A stretch of DNA of 64,000 bases, taken from contig CAIPYE010000014.1 of the NCBI GenBank assembly GCA_903869265.1, positions 248,001 through 312,000 on the forward strand. Direction: 5' to 3'. Under the pieces are notes generated by a model. That model ran no database searches and was not told the origin of the DNA. It saw only the letters and a list, made by a program, of their open reading frames with translations. The position numbers and the translations under genes are program-made. Below are positions 42,186 through 50,787 of the stretch, in pieces (position 1 is the first letter of the stretch; every line of letters starts with the position of its first letter). Origin of the DNA: an uncultured delta proteobacterium (GTDB taxonomy: Bacteria; Desulfobacterota; Desulfobulbia; Desulfobulbales; Desulfurivibrionaceae).

Positions 42186-44360
42186 ATGGGTATGGACAAA
42201 AAGAGCAAAGAAAGGCGGCATGATTTTGTGTCGCGGCTTCATTATACGGTTTCAATTAACAAATTTTCCCCACCCCGTGTAACATCATCGCACCATTTGT
42301 TTCGTGCCAATTTGATCCGTGAAGTTCTTCAGGCACGGGGGCAGGCGAAAAAGGTGCTTTTGTTAGAAGCTCAGGGCGGCCAAGGGAAAACGACTCTTGC
42401 TGCTCAATTTTTGGGTGATTCTCACCACAGTTTTGCCTGGTATCAGTTGGGTCCGGAAGACAACGATCCTATTTTTTTTCTCACTTCAATCCTGGTATGC
42501 TTGAAGGAGGCTGTTCCATCTTTTTCCTCCCTCCTTCTCGAAGATATGGTTGTTAATGGCGAACTTAATGCCAACGATCTGTCTCATCTTGTCAATTTCC
42601 TGTTTGTCGATTTGTTGAAATATCTGTCCAGTGATTTCTTTATGGTTTTTGATGATATTCATCTCCTGGAAAATGGGGGGAGTAGTTTTAATTTGTTGAA
42701 CTTTTTTATCGAATCATCTCCACCTCAGCTCCGTTTCATTTTATTATCCCGTCGTCCGGTAGGGCTGCAGAGCAGACAGTTCCGTTATGGCAATGATGTG
42801 CTGCGGTTGGACAATAAAGATCTTTCTCTTTCTGTCGATGAAACGGAAGCACTCATGATGGATATCTTTGGTTTGCAGCTTCAGAGAGATGCCGTCGTGG
42901 AAATTAATCAAATCACGGATGGCTGGCTCATGGGACTGTTAATGGCTGCCCATGTCTTGGGTTTAAATAAAAATAACCCGTTGAGCAGGGAAGAAGTCAG
43001 GCAGTGCTTTAGCAATCAGACCATCTTGGATTTTTTTCAGGAAGAGGTTTTCGCTCAAATACCTGCTGATTATAGAAATTCGATCATGAAACTTTCGCTC
43101 CTTGAAGAGGTGCCCCTTGATCTTGCGGTGAAAATTTCCGGAGACAGCGACATTGGAACAAAATTGTGTCTGTTGGCTGATGGAAATTATTTTGCTTTAA
43201 ACTGTGATAAAGATACCCAGGTTTTTGGCTTTCATCATCTTTTCAGGGAATTTTTACGCAAAGAAGCCAACAAGGTGTTCACTGCTCAGGAGAAATTACA
43301 AATATACCAGACGGCTATTGAGCACAGCATGTCCCAAAAACGTATAGCTGAAGCATTGCGGTATTGTTTGAATGCTGAAAACTATACGGCCATGGAACAA
43401 ATTCTGATGACCGATGGAATTGGTTTTTTGGCCACGAATCGGGGCGCAACCCTGCTCTCTATCCTGTTGGCAGTGCCCCGTGAAATTCAGTTTAGTAATG
43501 GTTGGGTGGCTCTGTTTATAGGACTAGCTTACAGCGAACTTTATCCGGATCAATGCTATGAGCATCTTGAGCAGTCGCGTAAGATTTTTGTGGCCAGCCA
43601 GGAGGAGATGGGGGAACTCCTAGCATTGAGTCAGCTTATCTTTTTTTATTGGGTTGTAGCGGCTAGCCCCAAAACAGGCGGTGTCCTACTTGCCCGTGCT
43701 GAAGAAATTTACCCAAGTGCAGAGGCTAAATTGCCTGTCTTCGCCAAGGTGGTTGTCGCAAAAAACATTGCGGCCGGATATTGCTACTTTCGCTGTGACA
43801 TGATTACAGCACACCGCTACTCTTCCCAGGCATATGAACTTGCCAAAAAAATTAAAAGCAAAGGGCTTGAAGCCTCTGTGATTTTGGTTCAGAATTACGA
43901 AAATTTTCTCCTGGGGCGGAAAAAATTGAATCTTGGTGAACTTGAAAAAGCTTACCGACTGCTATTTGATCCGCAAGTGGCCACTGTTTACAAAATGGCT
44001 CTTGTCACCATGCATATAGATGACCTGCAGCTCCACGGAGACTTTGCAAACTATTTTGTCCAGAAAGAGCAATTGTTTGCCCTGATAAACACAGAAACAC
44101 TTTTCCAGACCATAGTGGGGCCCTTTCTCTATGTCTGGGACATTGGAATTCTCGTCTCTCTGGGCAAGCTCCGTGATGCGCTTGCCAAAATGGATGAGGG
44201 CATCCGAAGCGGGCCTGTAGCAGGGACTCCCCATATGCTGAGTCAGTTTCTGCACTGGAAGGCATATATCCTCGCGTATCTTGATGAACCGGAGGCGGCC
44301 CTGAAGGCAGCTAGAAAGTCCCTGCTTCTCCGGGGGGGATGCCGGCGGGCCTTTTTATGA
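42186..44360 (+). CDS. STAND/SARP-type activator, N-terminal part (frameshifted)
   Basis: The ATG at 42186 follows GGGGGAAG. This part encodes a MalT-like STAND regulator: Walker A EAQGGQGKTTLAAQF near residue 60, Walker B FFMVFDDIHLL, RFILLSRRPVGLQSRQ, and then a TPR-like helical region. The frame ends soon after LLLRGG at 44360. The other ORF, starting at 44377, is its natural continuation: removing one G from the run at 44332-44338 joins them (LLLRGDAGGPFYEILNGILL). The joined protein would be about 1,098 residues with the DNA-binding domain in the second part. As assembled, this half has no DNA-binding domain. Confidence 0.85.
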   Translation: MGMDKKSKERRHDFVSRLHYTVSINKFSPPRVTSSHHLFRANLIREVLQARGQAKKVLLLEAQGGQGKTTLAAQFLGDSHHSFAWYQLGPEDNDPIFFLTSILVCLKEAVPSFSSLLLEDMVVNGELNANDLSHLVNFLFVDLLKYLSSDFFMVFDDIHLLENGGSSFNLLNFFIESSPPQLRFILLSRRPVGLQSRQFRYGNDVLRLDNKDLSLSVDETEALMMDIFGLQLQRDAVVEINQITDGWLMGLLMAAHVLGLNKNNPLSREEVRQCFSNQTILDFFQEEVFAQIPADYRNSIMKLSLLEEVPLDLAVKISGDSDIGTKLCLLADGNYFALNCDKDTQVFGFHHLFREFLRKEANKVFTAQEKLQIYQTAIEHSMSQKRIAEALRYCLNAENYTAMEQILMTDGIGFLATNRGATLLSILLAVPREIQFSNGWVALFIGLAYSELYPDQCYEHLEQSRKIFVASQEEMGELLALSQLIFFYWVVAASPKTGGVLLARAEEIYPSAEAKLPVFAKVVVAKNIAAGYCYFRCDMITAHRYSSQAYELAKKIKSKGLEASVILVQNYENFLLGRKKLNLGELEKAYRLLFDPQVATVYKMALVTMHIDDLQLHGDFANYFVQKEQLFALINTETLFQTIVGPFLYVWDIGILVSLGKLRDALAKMDEGIRSGPVAGTPHMLSQFLHWKAYILAYLDEPEAALKAARKSLLLRGGCRRAFL

Positions 44361-44376
44361 GATACTCAACGGTATT

Positions 44377-45480
44377 TTGCTGGGGACTATGTATGGTTGT
44401 GTCGGTATGCCTGATAAAGCCGAAGAATTATTGACCCAGGCTTTATCAGAGGCAAAAAGATATAAGATAAATTATTTAATAGCGGCTAGCTTTTTGCACC
44501 GGGCAAATGCTTACAGCCGTGCAGGGAAGATTGAGGCTGCGGTGTTTGATGTAGGGGAAGGTCTCCGTTGTATGCGGGAGAATGACTACCAGTATGTGCT
44601 TGGGTTGACGCCGGAGAAATTGGAGCATGTTCTGCAGATAGCGGCTCAACATAATATCGAAGCTGAATATGTCCGTGTCATGGCCCAGGAGCGGTTAAAA
44701 ATTACATTTGTGAAAAAGGGGCGTGTTGTGCCGCTGCTCTCTGTTCATATGCTTGGCGGATGTCATCTTGAGCTTGGCGGACAGGTTGTTCTGATGGAAG
44801 AGGAAATGACTCCTTTGCAATGTCGCCTGTTGAAACTCCTTCTCACCTCAAATAATATGAAAATGGAGCAGGAGGCAATACAGCTTGCTTTCTGGCCGGA
44901 AAGCCCACCAGAAAAGGCACGATCCAATTTCGATAGCCTGGTTTCACGTTTAAGGAAAACTCTGCGCAGTGCCATGAGGCAATATCCTGTCGGGGATTAT
45001 CTTGTTTTGCGGCAGGGCATTCTCTGCCTACAGAACTGTGTGCTGGATGCAAAAATTTTTCAGCAGGTGGCCGCAGAAGGCTTGCGGCATGCCAAGAAAA
45101 ATGAGTGGTGGCAAGCGGGTAACTGTTTTCATGTTGCGGTGGGTCTCTGGCATGATTGTGTGGATGCAGAGGCGATTGTAGATGATCAAGTGCACAATTT
45201 TGTCTGGGACGTTCAACTCCTAATGATTAAGATTGCCTCTGTTTGGGGCGAACACCTGATCTCTGCATCCCGCGCTGAGCAGGCCCTGGCTATTTTGCAG
45301 AGGGGGCTGAGGCTTGATCCGACTGATGTAACCTTGCTTCGGCTGACATATCGTCTCCATTGCGGGAGGGGAGACCGGACTAAGGCGAAAATGCTGTTGA
45401 AGGAATATGAGAAAAAACTTGTTGCGGAAGGCCTCGATTCTTCGGAACTGCAGTTGATGATAAGCGAGGTTGTTGCTTGA
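44377..45480 (+). CDS. STAND/SARP-type activator, C-terminal part (winged helix + BTAD)
   Basis: This frame holds the rest of the regulator: TPR-like repeats (residues 1-110), then an OmpR/SARP-type winged helix (LSVHMLGGCHLELGG, MTPLQCRLLKLLL, EKARSNFDSLVSRLRKTLR) and a bacterial transcriptional activator domain (about 220-360; AEQALAILQRGLRLDPTDVT). SARP-like proteins bind direct repeats and activate nearby operons. It ends 26 bp before the right attachment repeat. It probably controls the polysaccharide island; its real N-terminus is in the preceding frame. Confidence 0.85.
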   Translation: MLGTMYGCVGMPDKAEELLTQALSEAKRYKINYLIAASFLHRANAYSRAGKIEAAVFDVGEGLRCMRENDYQYVLGLTPEKLEHVLQIAAQHNIEAEYVRVMAQERLKITFVKKGRVVPLLSVHMLGGCHLELGGQVVLMEEEMTPLQCRLLKLLLTSNNMKMEQEAIQLAFWPESPPEKARSNFDSLVSRLRKTLRSAMRQYPVGDYLVLRQGILCLQNCVLDAKIFQQVAAEGLRHAKKNEWWQAGNCFHVAVGLWHDCVDAEAIVDDQVHNFVWDVQLLMIKIASVWGEHLISASRAEQALAILQRGLRLDPTDVTLLRLTYRLHCGRGDRTKAKMLLKEYEKKLVAEGLDSSELQLMISEVVA

Positions 45481-45506
45481 GGGCGGTTGTGAATAAGCAG
45501 GATCAT

Positions 45507-45526
45507 CTCCGGGCGCACCAATAAAA
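45507..45526 (+). repeat. attR-like repeat of the tRNA-Arg 3' end
   Basis: CTCCGGGCGCACCAATAAAA is identical to 8225-8244 and carries the tRNA acceptor end and CCA without the rest of a tRNA. Bases immediately outside differ (GATCAT before it, ACATAA after it). It marks the right end of the island, and a terminator for the ancestral tRNA follows. Confidence 0.85.
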
Positions 45527-45532
45527 ACATAA

Positions 45533-45570
45533 AAAAAACCCGATCAGCTATATTGCTTGTCGGGTTTTTT
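45533..45570 (+). terminator. Terminator, probably the ancestral one of tRNA-Arg
   Basis: AAAAAACCCGA (45533-45543) pairs with TCGGGTTTTTT (45560-45570), ending in a T-run. It lies seven bases after the right attachment repeat, where the tRNA terminator would be before insertion. It also ends activator transcription. It could work in both directions, facing dus. Confidence 0.8.
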
Positions 45571-45630
45571 CATGATCTGAATTCTCAGGCTATTCCCTTT
45601 TCCTGTTATTCCCGTAATAGTTCAGGCAGG

Positions 45631-46584
45631 TCACTGCTGAAGCACCCGTTCGGCAAGGGTGTGGATGAATCCTCTCAATTCAGAGTAAGTGGTGGTGGCG
45701 TCGATCTGTTTGCGGAGGGCGGCGCCAGTGGTTGTACCGCGAAAGTATTTCCAGGCATGATTTCTGATTTTGGAGAGGTTTGGTTGTGGGGCAAGATGGA
45801 TCTCGGCGAGTTCAAGGTGGCGCAGTAGGGCTTTGATTCTGTAGGCCATGGAGGGATGCTGATTCACACCCCCGGAAAAGATCCAGGGCGCGCCCAAGGC
45901 GGCCCTGCCAATCATCACTCCGGCGCAGCCGATTTTTTTAAGCAGAGTCTGGCCTTGCTCGTGCGTGGTGATGTCGCCATTTGCAAAAACAGGGATGGAA
46001 ACGCTTTCCATGGTTTGCAGGATTATCCTGTGGTCAACGGGGCCGGTGAAGCCGTCGCTCCAGGTGCGGGCATGTATGGCAATGGCTTGCGCGCCTGCAC
46101 CTTCCGCTATCTTGGCAATCTTCGGCGCGGTAATGGTGTGCTGGTTCCAGCCCGAGCGGATCTTGACAGTTACCGGCTTTGTTGAATTTTTGCAGATGGC
46201 GGTGATAATTTTTTCAGCCAGCCGCGGGTTTTTCATCAACGCGGCTCCGGCGCCTGTCTGGACGATTTTTTCCATGGGGCAGCCCATATTGATATCGATA
46301 CAGGCAATGGGGTATTCACTCAGGATTGCCGCGGCTTTTCCCATGGCGCCGGGATCACTGCCGTAAAGTTGCATGATCACTGGTTGCTCTTCGGTGTTGG
46401 TGAGGAGCAGTTCCAGGCAGTCTTGCTGTTGTGATACCAGGCCATGGCAGTCGATCATCTCGGAATAGCAGAGACCAGCACCATGCTCTCTACAAAGCAG
46501 ACGGAAGGGCAGGTCGGTGCAACCGGCCATGGGCGCTAAAATAAAGGGGGATTTTATGGGGATTGGCCCCAAGGAAAAGGTCAT
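45631..46584 (-). CDS. dusB: tRNA-dihydrouridine synthase (DusB-like)
   Basis: The Met at 46584 (MTFSLGPIPIKSPFILAPMA) begins the TIM-barrel FMN enzyme; the longer open frame has no similarity. The 317 residues show APMAGCTDLPFRLLC, IDINMGCPMEKI, VTVKIRSGWNQH, IAIHARTW and GDITTHEQ with MIGRAALGAPWIF, the FMN and catalytic pattern of DusB (catalytic Cys in NMGCP is shifted by family). It reduces specific uridines in tRNA. It is the first core gene past the island. Confidence 0.92.
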   Translation of the reverse strand: MTFSLGPIPIKSPFILAPMAGCTDLPFRLLCREHGAGLCYSEMIDCHGLVSQQQDCLELLLTNTEEQPVIMQLYGSDPGAMGKAAAILSEYPIACIDINMGCPMEKIVQTGAGAALMKNPRLAEKIITAICKNSTKPVTVKIRSGWNQHTITAPKIAKIAEGAGAQAIAIHARTWSDGFTGPVDHRIILQTMESVSIPVFANGDITTHEQGQTLLKKIGCAGVMIGRAALGAPWIFSGGVNQHPSMAYRIKALLRHLELAEIHLAPQPNLSKIRNHAWKYFRGTTTGAALRKQIDATTTYSELRGFIHTLAERVLQQ

Positions 46585-46849
46585 CGTGGGTTCACGGTTT
46601 CGGATGGTCTTATTAAAGAGGAAAGAACGGGTTGAAGGGGTAAATGGCGAGTAAACCAAACCCCCTTGCCGGGTTCGGGAGGGTTGGCTGTGGAGTCTTT
46701 ATTGACGGGCAAGGCGCCGACGACCACAGGGTTCGCACTATATCGGGCTTTGCCGCAGAGTGCAAACAGCAAAAAAAATTGTGGGGGAAATGTTTGGCCG
46801 GGGAAAAAGCGTGTCGGGATTTTTCTGGTTCGCCAGGTCTGGGCAAAAA
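46585..46849. other. Non-coding, structured region upstream of dus; possible ncRNA
   Basis: No convincing gene lies in this stretch. On the plus strand CCTTGCC (about 46664-46670) can pair with GGCAAGG (about 46708-46714), and GGCTGTGG pairs with CCACAG downstream. A strong terminator follows at 46850. A plus-strand small RNA of about 200 bases is possible, but I cannot match it to a known family. Confidence 0.3.
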
Positions 46850-46887
46850 AAAAGAAGACCGACTCTGCGGGGAGTCGGTCTTCTTTT
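46850..46887 (+). terminator. Strong bidirectional terminator
   Basis: AAGAAGACCGACTC (46852-46865) pairs perfectly over 14 bp with GAGTCGGTCTTCTT (46872-46885), with A-run before and T after, so it can work on both strands. No coding gene ends here, which is the reason to suspect a small RNA upstream. The next 500 bp up to the chemoreceptor hold no recognised feature other than its likely promoter (TATAAT at 47347-47352). Confidence 0.8.
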
Positions 46888-47402
46888 AAGGAGAAAGGAG
46901 ATAAGAGTTGTTTTACTGTCTTGGTGTTAAAGCAACAAGCGTGCCAGTGATTTTGTTTTTAATGTAATTGTGTTTTTCGTTGTGATCATGGGCTGTTCAG
47001 GGCGATGGCGACAGGAGTGAAAAAACAGGTGGGGTACAAAATTTTGAACGGAGGGGGAGGGGTTGAACTGATGGGTATGAGTTTTGCGTTGTTATTTTAA
47101 GGCGTTGTATGGACGCAAGTTTTTTTTACCCGTGGAGAAGGGATTTTTTTTGAGGGTCTTTAGGTTGGGAGGGGTATTCTGCCGGAGGGGGTACAAAAAA
47201 TTATATTTTTCTGGGGAAAATATCAGTCACAAGCCAAGGAGGCTTTCCGCCGATTTTCTTGCCTGTGAAATGCTTGTTGCTCTTCTTTTTTTGCAACCAG
47301 CTGGAATGTGAGAAAAATATATGGTAAAAAAAACGAGAGTATACAATATAATGAAACATCGTTGGATATGGTTTGAACGATTTGCGCATGAAGGGAGAGG
47401 CT

Positions 47403-48896
47403 ATGAAAGATTGGTTTGACGGCTTGAGTCTGCGGGTAAAGCTTTTTCTTATCGTTGGTTTTGTCGCCTTGTCCATGGTTTCAAGCGTTGCCATTGGGCA
47501 GTTCATTATCCACCGGGTGCAGATCGGGGGCAAGTTGTACACCGGCATCGAACTCAAGATGGACTACATCGACAAGGTTGCCCGGATCCGCCTCAATCTC
47601 AATCTCCTCAACAGTATCCTCAAGGGCCAGATCATGGATTATGATCCGGAAACCTTGAGCGGCTTGAAAACCACCACTAAGAAGTTTGACGAGGCCATTG
47701 CCGAAATGCGGGAAAGCCTCAACAATCCCGGAGGTAAAAAACTGTACTGCGGGTCATGCCATGCAGTGGATCATGCTCAGGCGGTGGTGGCCTCCTATGA
47801 CGAGCTGGCCGCCTCCTGGCCGAAGATGGACGAGATGATCAATAAAAAAATTCTGCCCGCTCTGGCAAAAGGGGATAAAGCCACGGCCCTGGAGGCCTTT
47901 GACGGGGAATTTTTTGAAAAGTATTACAGCCTGATGGCAAGCACCAAGGCTGCGGTTGACGAGTTGCGCGCGGGGCAGGAGGCGACCAAGGAAAAGGCCA
48001 TGCGCGAGGTGAAAAATTTTGGCCTGTTCTTCATCATTGGCGGGATCATCTCTCTTATTGCCGTGGGTCTGTTCGCCTTTCTTGTCGTACAGATGCTCGT
48101 TCGGTCCATCAATACCATTGTCAGTGATCTGGACGAGAGTGCCGATCGCATCTCCGCAGAGGCCCAGGCCACGGCCAGCACCTCCCAGATGGTGGCGGAA
48201 ATGGCTTCGGAGATGTCGGCATCGTTGGAGGAGACCAGCGCCTCCCTTGAAGAGATCACCGCCATGGTCCAGCAGAACGACACCAACTCCGCCGAGGCCA
48301 ATTCCGGGATGAAACAGAATGAGGCGATTGGCTCCAGGGCAAACGTCAATGTTGCGGCCATGCAGCTTTCCATGCAGAATATCAAAAAGGACAGCGACGC
48401 CATCGCCACCATCATTCGCGAGATCGAGGCGATCGCTTTTCAGACCAATCTCCTCGCCTTGAATGCGGCGGTGGAAGCGGCCAGGGCTGGGGAACAGGGC
48501 GCGGGTTTTGCCGTGGTTGCCGATGAGGTGCGCAATCTTGCGCAACGCACCGCCCAATCGGCAAGAAACTCCAGTGATCTGATTGAGCGGGCCATCGGCA
48601 ATGTCAATGACGGCCTGAAAAAGGTGAATGAGGTTGTGGCGGAATCCACGGATGTGGTGGAGGGCTCACGGAAGGTGGCGATTCTGGTGGAAGAGATTTC
48701 CACCGCCTCCCATGAGCAGACCCAGGGTGTTATCCAGATCAACAAGGCAGTAACCGAGATGGATACCGGCACGCAGCAGATGGCGGCCAATGCCGAGGAA
48801 CTGGCCGCAGCCTCCGAGGCGGTCACCTCCCAAACCATGATGCTCCGTGACAATATTGGGCATCTTACCCGGCTGGTTGAGGGGAGAAAGAATTGA
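47403..48896 (+). CDS. Methyl-accepting chemotaxis protein with a c-type heme motif
   Basis: The ATG at 47403 follows GGGAGAGG. The 497 residues have a first membrane segment (about 12-35), a periplasmic sensor region (36-200), a second membrane segment (about 205-235, [20 protein letters not shown]) and the signalling domain with the conserved tip region [20 protein letters not shown]. The periplasmic region holds CGSCH at residues 116-120, a covalent heme c attachment motif. Heme-containing sensor domains of chemoreceptors are known in Geobacter and relatives and are thought to sense redox or gases. No HAMP is obvious. No che genes are adjacent, and the 3' end is followed by a hairpin. Confidence 0.93.
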   Translation: MKDWFDGLSLRVKLFLIVGFVALSMVSSVAIGQFIIHRVQIGGKLYTGIELKMDYIDKVARIRLNLNLLNSILKGQIMDYDPETLSGLKTTTKKFDEAIAEMRESLNNPGGKKLYCGSCHAVDHAQAVVASYDELAASWPKMDEMINKKILPALAKGDKATALEAFDGEFFEKYYSLMASTKAAVDELRAGQEATKEKAMREVKNFGLFFIIGGIISLIAVGLFAFLVVQMLVRSINTIVSDLDESADRISAEAQATASTSQMVAEMASEMSASLEETSASLEEITAMVQQNDTNSAEANSGMKQNEAIGSRANVNVAAMQLSMQNIKKDSDAIATIIREIEAIAFQTNLLALNAAVEAARAGEQGAGFAVVADEVRNLAQRTAQSARNSSDLIERAIGNVNDGLKKVNEVVAESTDVVEGSRKVAILVEEISTASHEQTQGVIQINKAVTEMDTGTQQMAANAEELAAASEAVTSQTMMLRDNIGHLTRLVEGRKN

Positions 48897-48955
48897 AATA
48901 GGTAAAGGGGGCTGAGCTTCCTTGCCTGAAGATATCCTGAAATTGTAAGCTTATG

Positions 48956-48988
48956 AAGAGGCCGCACCCTGCATGGATGCGGCCTCTT
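48956..48988 (+). terminator. Hairpin after the chemoreceptor gene
   Basis: AAGAGGCCGCA (48956-48966) pairs exactly with TGCGGCCTCTT (48978-48988). A short pyrimidine stretch follows. It lies about 60 bp after the chemoreceptor stop and before glk. Confidence 0.6.
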
Positions 48989-49049
48989 CTGCTAGGGCAA
49001 AGTCGGTTTTGGCTAAAAAGGATTTCCACCCCATGTTCGGGAGAGGATA

Positions 49050-50057
49050 ATGGGCTATTTTCTGGCAGGAGATCTGGGCGGGACAAAAGCCCTCCTTGCC
49101 CTGTATGCCACAATAGGGCAGGGGTATGCCCTGGTCCGGGAGCAGCGCTTTGCCTGTGGCGGCTATGACGATTTCTCCGCAATAATTGCTGATTTTTTGA
49201 GCGATTCTTCGGAGCAGCCCCAAATGGCCGCCTTTGGCGTGGCCGGGCCAGTCGCCGACGGGCGGGTCTGGATGACCAACCTGGGTTGGCTCATTGACCA
49301 GGAGGCATTGCGGGAGCAATTTCAGCTGGCCGAGGTACTCGTGCTGAACGACCTGGTGGCTGTGGCCCAGGCAGTGTCAATCTTGCCGCCGGAAGACCTT
49401 CTGGTGATAAATGCCGGAACGCCGGTTCCTCACGGGAGCATGGCGGTTCTTGCCCCTGGGACAGGGCTGGGCGAGGCGTATCTCTGCTGGAATGGTAGGG
49501 ACTATACACCGTTTCCCTCGGAAGGCGGGCATGCCGATTTTGCGCCAACCTCTGAGGTGGAGCAGGGGCTGCTTTCCTTTTTGCGGGCGGAACACGGCCA
49601 TGTGAGCTACGAGTTGGTCTGCTCTGGAAAAGGAATCCCCAATATTTATCGGTATCTGACTGAAGGGGCAGGCATGAAGGTTCCTTCTGGTTTACAGGGG
49701 GCGTTGGACGCGGCCATGGATATTACCCCGGTTCTCATGGGCCAGGCCCTGGAAAAAGAGGGCGAAGTCGCCCGTCTGACCCTGGAGATATTTTTCTCTG
49801 TCCTGGCGGCCGAGGCCGGAAACATGGCGCTCAAGTTCCTCTCCACTGGAGGGCTCTATCTGGGCGGCGGCATGCTTCCCAGGCTCCTTGCCGTCTTTGC
49901 CCCCAAGGTATTCATGGAGCGCTTTATCGGCAAAGGGCGCATGGCCGGGATACTTTCCGCCATCCCGATCAGAATGATCACGACAGACAGGGCGGGGCTC
50001 AATGGCGCGGCCTTGAGCGCCTTTCGGGCAATGCAGAAACAGCAGGCAAACAGGTAG
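49050..50057 (+). CDS. glk: Glucokinase
   Basis: The 335-residue enzyme of the Glk family phosphorylates glucose with ATP. Motifs: N-terminal phosphate loop FLAGDLGGTKALLALY, FGVAGPVADGRVWMTNLGW, the sugar-site LVLNDLVAVAQAV, LAPGTGLGEAYL, PSEGGHADFAP, and GLYLGGGMLPRL. The length is usual. The start follows GGGAGAGG at a normal distance. A short coiled-coil ORF begins three bases after the stop, which suggests one transcript. Confidence 0.93.
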   Translation: MGYFLAGDLGGTKALLALYATIGQGYALVREQRFACGGYDDFSAIIADFLSDSSEQPQMAAFGVAGPVADGRVWMTNLGWLIDQEALREQFQLAEVLVLNDLVAVAQAVSILPPEDLLVINAGTPVPHGSMAVLAPGTGLGEAYLCWNGRDYTPFPSEGGHADFAPTSEVEQGLLSFLRAEHGHVSYELVCSGKGIPNIYRYLTEGAGMKVPSGLQGALDAAMDITPVLMGQALEKEGEVARLTLEIFFSVLAAEAGNMALKFLSTGGLYLGGGMLPRLLAVFAPKVFMERFIGKGRMAGILSAIPIRMITTDRAGLNGAALSAFRAMQKQQANR

Positions 50058-50060
50058 CAC

Positions 50061-50261
50061 ATGTCTTTACGGGATCTGGCACGGGAACTCTATCGGGCGC
50101 AGCAGCAGGTTGAACGCTTGGAAAAGTTGCTGCTCGCCGCAGCGCCGGAGGAGGAGACGGCGATCCAGAGCGAGCTGCAGGATGCGCGGGCTGCACGCCA
50201 GCAACTCCAGAAGATGATCGATGGCCGCAAGGATTCCTCCTCTCTGCCGCGAAGATTCTGA
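50061..50261 (+). CDS. Small predicted coiled-coil protein
   Basis: The 66-residue product (LARELYRAQQQVERLEKLLL, then ALQ-type heptads rich in Glu/Gln/Arg) is mostly a predicted coiled coil with a basic tail. The start is three bases after the glk stop, so translation is probably coupled. I do not recognise a family. A regulatory or structural role beside glucokinase is only a guess. Confidence 0.6.
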   Translation: MSLRDLARELYRAQQQVERLEKLLLAAAPEEETAIQSELQDARAARQQLQKMIDGRKDSSSLPRRF

Positions 50262-50328
50262 AAACTCCGATTGGCTGGCGGATGGCATCAGAAATCCGAA
50301 AACAAGTTAAGAAAAATAGAGGAACCAG

Positions 50329-50772
50329 ATGTGCATCGATGTGCGAAAAACCTGTGAATGCGGCGCTAGAACCGTCCAGTTTCATCTGCGTGACAACCTT
50401 CTGCAATCAGACGTTATCCAGCGGGTGTTCTGTCCGAAATGTCCAGGGGATGCGGGGTTTGATGCACGCTCCATGCTCAACGACAATGGCTGGGTGGTTG
50501 AGTATGACATGATCCTCGCCACCATGCTGCTCACGGCCAAATTGCAGGTGGACCCCGAGGCGGTGCACCCGGAATTTCTCTTTGATCAGGGCTATGCCTG
50601 CTGGCTGGAGATGTATCCCGGCGAACGGGAGGAAATCCGGGAAGAGAAGGAAAAGATCATGGCCCTTTTGCGTGAGGACCAGCGGAAGTATCTTCAGGCA
50701 ATCCAGAGCTGGAATATCGAGCGCATTAACCGCCTCAAGGCGGCGGGGTGGCGTAAGGCTCAGCAGGCCTAA
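50329..50772 (+). CDS. Conserved-looking protein with N-terminal Cys pairs
   Basis: The 147 residues start MCIDVRKTCECGARTVQFHL and include CPKCPGDAGF, giving a CxC ... CxxC set typical of a small zinc ribbon. The rest is a helical region rich in Glu/Lys/Arg (PGEREEIREEKEKIMALLRE). It has a proper ribosome site (AGGAACC) upstream. No family is recognised; a metal-binding or nucleic-acid-associated role is possible. It is convergent with the solute-binding protein gene. Confidence 0.65.
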   Translation: MCIDVRKTCECGARTVQFHLRDNLLQSDVIQRVFCPKCPGDAGFDARSMLNDNGWVVEYDMILATMLLTAKLQVDPEAVHPEFLFDQGYACWLEMYPGEREEIREEKEKIMALLREDQRKYLQAIQSWNIERINRLKAAGWRKAQQA

Positions 50773-50787
50773 GGTCTGGCAAGGCGC

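Larger units (their letters stand above)
8239..45526. mobile_element. Genomic island integrated at tRNA-Arg, carrying a surface-polysaccharide locus
   Basis: The island is delimited by the 20-bp direct repeat made of the tRNA-Arg 3' end (8225-8244 and 45507-45526; offset 37,282 bp). A decayed tyrosine recombinase lies next to the tRNA at 8525-8911, where functional islands carry their integrase. Outside the repeats the order bioA - tRNA - terminator (45533-45570) - dus would be restored by precise removal. The cargo is almost entirely exopolysaccharide or capsule synthesis, export and regulation. With the integrase broken, the element is probably immobile by itself. Confidence 0.8.

Noticed and set aside
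42134-42223. 29-codon open frame (MRKEVPSALWRVLGEVIDGY...) overlapping the activator start as a possible leader peptide
   Set aside because: It has no good ribosome site and no regulatory codon pattern; it may be chance.
42052-47316. Identical TGTGAGAAAA at 42052-42061 and 47307-47316, a possible shared operator half-site
   Set aside because: A single 10-base match is close to what chance gives in this length, and the second lacks a partner arm.
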